Below, piece by piece: positions 59,670-64,000 of a stretch of 64,000 nt of DNA. The first letter of the stretch is position 1; every line of letters begins with the position of its first letter. The position numbers and the translations under genes are program-made. The stretch comes from Apostichopus japonicus. Lineage: Eukaryota; Echinodermata; Holothuroidea; Aspidochirotida; Stichopodidae. Below the pieces are notes generated by a model. The model did no database searches. It was not told the origin of the DNA and saw only the letters and a list, made by a program, of their open reading frames with translations. The stretch is from positions 25,031,166 to 25,095,165 of the forward strand of contig NC_092579.1 in assembly GCF_037975245.1 (NCBI RefSeq), read 5' to 3'.

Positions 59670-61215
59670 ATGCTTAAGTATACCAGTGCAAAACTGCTTA
59701 GTATCCGTGGATCATTGACCAAGCCTTTGCTCCGGCTACCGCTCCAAGTCTACAACACTCTAAAAAGAAATGGAATAAGTGCTGTTAAGCCAACCAGCCG
59801 GGCCACAAAGGGGATTAAAAGGAGAAGAATACCTGTGAGACTGACAAACACACTGGCCACACAAGTGATTAAACAACGCTCAGCCAACTATGATAACCTG
59901 ATCAGCCTGGTCAGGGGTCAAGGTCATCCAGGGCCGGACAAAAACAACAACAACAACACAGATCAGCTGATTGGTTCCTTCTCTACTAACTCTATGCCAT
60001 TGAAACTCTGCCTGATTAACCCTTGCTCCATGTGCAACAAAGCTACAGAATTTTGTGATTTCACCATGGACAATGCTTTGGATGCATGTGTTATTACTGA
60101 GACATGGCTTAAAGGTGATGAGCGAGATGAGGTCATTCTGGCAGAGCTAAAGCCACCAGGTTATCATGTGAAGCATATCCCCAGGAAAGGTAGAGGAGGG
60201 GGCATTGCTGTCATGCACAGAGACTCTTATCTTATTGGTACCCAATACATCTAATAGTTACCAATCATTTGAGTGCCTGGAATGTGTGATGCAGACTACT
60301 CCTCCTGTGCACCTAGTGACCATCTACAGGCCACCACAATCAAAGAAAAATGGTAACAACTTTAGAACTTTTATGGAGGAAATAACTGCTTATTTTGAAC
60401 TTCTCGTCATATCCACCGGTATTCTCCTTGTCCTTGGAGACTTTAATCTACACATTGACAAGCCAGCAGATAAGGAGGGAGCGGAGTTCATTTCTTTAGT
60501 GGAGTCACTTGGAATGACTCAACATGTGACTGGGGCTACGCATCGTGGTGGGCATACGCTGGATTTGGTACTGACCAGGAACCAGGATAACATTGTGCCA
60601 CGTGTTGCTGTTGAGGATAAATGTCTCTCTGATCCTTACCCTGTGTTCTGTGTGCTACCCCTACACTGCCTTATGCCTAAAACACAGGTAATTACCTACA
60701 GAAGGACAAAGGCCATCCAGCCTGACAGCTTCATCTGTGATATTAGTGCCTCATCTCTTGCTTCAATTTCTAGTGACACTCCAGCAGACAATGCCATCAG
60801 TCTGTATAACTCTGTCCTATCTTCCATCGTGGACAGTCATGCCCCAAAGAAGACCAGACGCGTCCCGGCGCGTTCACAGCCAGACTGGTATACGGCTCTG
60901 ATAAGAGGGGCCAAGCAGCAGCGGAGGCAGTGTGAGCGGCTGTGGCGAAAGACCAGGCTTACTGTGCACAGAGATATGTTCATCGAAGCTAAGCGAAAAG
61001 TTAACATCATGATAGCAGAAGCAAAGTCAAGTCAATTCCACAACATCATCTCTGAAAATAGCGGTGACTCCAAGAAGCTCTTTTCTGTTGTTAGCAATCT
61101 CCTGGGTAGGAAAAGGCAACACCAACATTACCCCCTGACAAGGATTCTAAGGACCTTGTGCATGAGTTTAGCACATTTTTCATTGACAAGATCACCAGAA
61201 TTAGAGCCAGTATAG
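59670..61215 (+). pseudogene. L2/CR1-like LINE, N-terminus and APE endonuclease
   Basis: ATG at 59670 opens a basic N-terminal region and then the endonuclease (LKLCLINPCSMCNK, VITETWLKGDE, GRGGGIAVM). A frame change near 60240 moves to the second frame, which holds LVTIYRPPQ and the GDFNLHID box with HRGGHTLDLVLTR. The usual catalytic SDH triad residue reads SDP (CLSDPYPVF), so the nuclease is probably inactive. A further frame change lies near 61130. The endonuclease would nick target DNA for target-primed reverse transcription. Confidence 0.88.
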
Positions 61216-62840
61216 TCAGTGAAGGGAAGCCAAAATCCTTCTCATTGACAGTGCAGAAACCGCCATCTTGTGCACTAGATATGTGGGAGCCAGCTACAGA
61301 GGATGAACTGAAGCGGATCATAATGTCCTCCCCGTCTAAGAGCTGTGGCCTTGATCCGCTGCCTACAAATCTCCTTAAGCAGTGTGTGACACCTCTCTTG
61401 CCAGTTATCAGCACTATTGTGAACAACTCCCTCATAACTGGCGATGTACCATCTGCTTTCAAGCTCGCCCATGTGACGCCACTCATCAAGAACCCCTCGC
61501 TGGATCCTACCGTTCTCTCAAATTATAGGCCAGTGTCAACCTTCCATTTGTTTCAAAGATTCTAGAAAAAGTTGTGTCATCCCGTCTCACATCCTATCTT
61601 GAACACAATGGTCTACAGGAGACTCATCAATCTGCCTACAGGAAACACCACAGCACCGAGACTGCCCTTGTGCGCATTCAGAATGATGTGATGGTAGCTC
61701 TTGGAGGTCAGAAAGCGTGCCTGATGGTTCTGTTAGACCTTTCGGCCGCTTTTGATACGGTCGACCACCTCCAGCTTCTTAGTACACTCAGTGACCTTGG
61801 TGTTAAAAGTAGCGCCTTAAAGTGGATGACATCATACCTCAGTGATCGCCAACAGATTGTGTGCCTGGGAAAGGATTCTTCTGACCCTCAGACGTTAGAA
61901 TGTGGCGTGCCCCAGGGTTCGGTCCTGGGGCCTGTGCTCTTCACGGTATACACGTCTTCACTGGGTCAGCTCCTTCGCTCGCAGGACATGGACTATCACT
62001 TCTATGCAGACGACTCGAGTCTCTATCTTATGTTCCATCCCAATCCCAATCCCGTCTAGAGAAGTGCATAACCTCAGTTTGGCAATGGATGTAACACAAA
62101 TGCCTGAAAATTAATGACTCAAAGACTGAGGTGCTTCTAATATCATCAAAGCATCTGGCCAGAAAGATAGAGTGTCCAAGCATCATTATTGGTGACCATC
62201 AGGTGGAGCCTAGTGATGTGGCAAAGAGCATCGGTGTCATAATGGACAAACATGCCTCTATGGAAGACCATATAACATCTGTGTGTCGGTCTGCTCAGTA
62301 CCATCTCTACAACATCGGAAGAATACGAAAATACCTCACCAGAGAAGCCACAGAGCAGTTAATCCATGCTTTCATAACATCTAAACTGGATTACTGCAAT
62401 GCACTTTTCTGTGGACCACCAGTTAAACAAATAAAACAACTGCAAAGGCTCCAAAACATAGCAGCAAGGATCGTTACACTAACAACAACATCTAGTCATA
62501 TTACCCCAATATTGCATGAACTTCATTGGCTGCCAGTATCTCAGCGGATTAGGTTCAAAGTCCTTCTTCTTGTGTTCAAGTGCCAGAACAACATGGCACC
62601 TCCATACCTGCAAGATCTGATCCGTCCTTATCAGCCAACAAGAGCCCTACAGTCTGCTGGTCAGAGTCATCTGGAGGTTCCATCACCAAGACAAACAGCT
62701 ATGGGAACAGAGCTTTTTGCGTGGCTGGGCCACGCCTCTGGAATGAGCTGCCAGCTGAACTCAGAACCGTTTCTAATCTTACGACCTTCAAATCAAAGCT
62801 GAAAACCTTCCTTTTTAGACACAATTACTGCAATATTTAA
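61140..62840 (+). pseudogene. L2/CR1-like LINE, reverse transcriptase and C-terminus
   Basis: The RT domain is spread over several frames. PLIKNPSLDPTVLSNYRPVS is in one, then after a shift near 61550 come AYRKHHSTETALVRI, LLDLSAAFDTVDH, GVPQGSVLGPVLF and the catalytic FYADDSSLY. A shift near 62050, a TAA at about 62092 and another shift near 62690 follow. The C-terminal module (LHWLPVSQRIRFKVLLLVFK, PRLWNELPAELR, FKSKLKTFLF) is typical of L2/CR1/Crack-type LINEs. All catalytic RT residues remain but at least four breaks make it dead. Confidence 0.9.
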
Positions 62841-63054
62841 ACTGTGTATTTAAATTTCTTTCATGTGCAATACTCAAACGTGCATGCTTTTTATTTTTCA
62901 TACCCATACCATATTGTATTTAATTCTGCATTTTTACTACATATTTTGTGTCATATTTTTATATTTCTTTATTTGCTGTTACATAGCGTTTTAGAGCACT
63001 TTTGTGAATTTTACGCTTTACAAAATCAATTATTATTATTATTATTATTATTAT
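62841..63054 (+). mobile_element. LINE 3' tail with (TTA)n
   Basis: A short untranslated region ends AGAGCACTTTTGTGAATTTT, then ACGCTTTACAAAATC and a (TTA)n repeat at 63030-63054. Short tandem repeats rather than poly(A) at the end are usual for the L2/CR1 group. No target duplication was identified. Confidence 0.75.
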
Positions 63055-63149
63055 TTTATATACATGTATCTAATATTATATATACACGTATCTAATATCA
63101 CGAAGTACGCGAACAATTTTGCGGAAGAAATTTGCTACGTGCCTGCATC

Positions 63150-63208
63150 CAAGCAAATGTCCCCCCCCCCCATATTTTTTTAAACATATCACGGCCCCTG
63201 GTGACACC
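63150..63208. mobile_element. Right end of a hAT-like element
   Basis: On the complement the end reads CAGGGGCCGTGATATG, then a T/A stretch, a G run and GACATTTG. It is followed on the plus strand by GTGACACC (63201-63208). The end matches the element end at 31370 at about 12 of 16 positions, and the flanking 8 bases are the same as those before 31370. Confidence 0.5.
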
Positions 63209-63651
63209 CATAAAGGATGAATCCATTAACAGGTCACAGTGTCCTTATAGTGCAATGAATGACAGTGCACTATACTAATTTGTGAGTGGGGGTGGTTTAC
63301 CTCAGCCATACAGTGTAATGAATGCCAAGATACAGTAGTATCAAAAGGAAAAGACAACATGCATGCTGGATAAAATATGTCACTTTAATATTACTTAATT
63401 GCAAATTGTCACATAGTGGAAGACTGCAACAATGATGGTACTCACTGAAATTTGATATTTTGCAGTAACTTCATAATTTTAACAAGTTTATAAATATGCC
63501 TTCTTTCAGTATGCAACTTCACTTTCATTCACATGTTGTTGTTCTGAATGACATCATTAGCTATAACAAAAATTGAGATATCACCGAAGTTGCTTGCAAT
63601 TAAAACTTACCCATGACACATCTACTAGGCATCATGCCTCAAGTCCAATGT
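63209..63651. other. No gene; possible intron/3' region
   Basis: AT-rich. A GTAAGT donor on the minus strand near 63612 follows the stop of the 63652-63762 exon, so the exon may continue as 3' untranslated sequence with a further splice. Confidence 0.4.
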
Positions 63652-63762
63652 CTAGTAGGTTGTTGGATGCAAATTTGCTATCCGTATTTGATATCCCCTC
63701 ATTATATTGATGGTGAAGTCTTCTGTAGCATCGTTTGATGATCCAATCCAGTTGACTAAGTC
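63652..63762 (-). CDS. Candidate last coding exon of a minus-strand gene
   Basis: Acceptor TTCTTTATTCAG, then a phase-0 frame DLVNWIGSSNDATEDFTINI, MRGYQIRIANLHPTTY and TAG at 63652-63654. It joins in frame to the exon at 63968-64000. I do not recognise the family. FTINIMRG faintly recalls the lead into HECT ubiquitin-ligase domains, a guess only. Confidence 0.5.
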   Translation of the reverse strand, partial: DLVNWIGSSNDATEDFTINIMRGYQIRIANLHPTTY

Positions 63763-63967
63763 CTGAATAAAGAAAAACATTTTAACAAAAGAGTATATAA
63801 GGCATATATGTGGTAATTACACCCTGCAATTGATCACTCATGCCATCTGCTCTTTATTGACGTATATATAAAATCTTGCCATATCTTTTGACACTTAGAT
63901 GCAATGTTCTTGGAGTGATGTATTATTTGAAATACCTCATATTGCAATTACTGATACATTTACTTAC

Positions 63968-64000
63968 GGACACAGAATCCTCTTTTGTGAATTTTCTTTG
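63968..64000 (-). CDS. Exon running off the window
   Basis: A perfect GTAAGT donor on the minus strand follows the open segment RKFTKEDSVS in phase 0, matching the next exon at 63652-63762. The 5' part lies beyond the window edge. Confidence 0.5.

Noticed and set aside
1-64000. CRISPR array, operon or bacterial mobile element
   Set aside because: No regularly spaced repeat-spacer pattern, no ribosome-binding sites or long intron-free host genes; all signs are of an animal genome.

Overview
This is animal nuclear DNA, not a prokaryotic or viral genome. It is AT-rich, with introns (GT-AG splice sites), AATAAA polyadenylation signals, (TA)n microsatellites and very dense transposons. The mix of elements (Ty3/Gypsy, Penelope-like, an L2/CR1-like LINE, tRNA-derived SINEs, many short hAT-type elements with G-rich ends, and a TGACCT-rich dispersed repeat) suggests a marine invertebrate, perhaps an echinoderm. 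That guess rests on repeat style and is weak. Almost all short ORFs are chance or repeat-derived. The only long coding regions belong to retroelements.

Layout. 1-13 kb: candidate minus-strand exons (666-763, 1378-1461, 11420-11514), a possible divergent promoter with paired TGACGTCA sites (2065-2082), a plus-strand exon (2330-2491), a TTAA-flanked MITE, two hAT-type elements with perfect 8-bp target duplications (5432-5868, 8803-9805) and a solo Gypsy LTR (10208-11197). 13.3-22.2 kb: a 4.4-kb direct tandem duplication, about 99.9% identical. 20.6-26 kb: a 3.4-kb hAT-type element inserted into a TGACCT-rich repeat. 26.4-28.3 kb: the degraded 3' end of a Penelope-like element (GIY-YIG nuclease plus a hammerhead ribozyme fold), a tRNA-derived SINE and a hAT MITE. 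28.4-29.2 kb: two phase-compatible minus-strand exons. 30.5-32.3 kb: a foldback element, hAT ends, a MITE and a second SINE.

32.3-39.2 kb: a minus-strand Ty3/Gypsy element with gag, protease, RT, RNase H and integrase in the usual order. It has a U UUA AAC -1 frameshift site directly before the gag stop. The copy is dead: gag has an early stop, pol has a frameshift and a stop inside RNase H, and a deletion has removed the end of the 5' LTR, the primer site and the gag start. 39.4-44.3 kb and 50.2-52.3 kb: two blocks of one satellite-like monomer (about 350-390 bp). One monomer contains a 1.45-kb G-rich minisatellite and was later split by a 1.15-kb hAT-type element. 46.6-56.9 kb: the best host gene candidate, on the minus strand, with a possible non-coding first exon, several short exons in compatible phase and a polyadenylated last exon. 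57.3-58.3 kb: another solo LTR, then (TA)n tracts. 59.7-63.05 kb: an L2/CR1-like LINE with several frameshifts. 63.65-64 kb: the last two exons of another minus-strand gene running off the window.

Most of the window is therefore a nested record of transposition in introns and intergenic DNA. The points most worth checking are the hammerhead ribozyme, the gag-pol frameshift signal, the possible 31.8-kb unit bracketed by matching hAT-like ends and the same 8-bp duplication (31370-63200), and the near-identical 4.4-kb tandem duplication, whose breakpoint lies inside a MITE.
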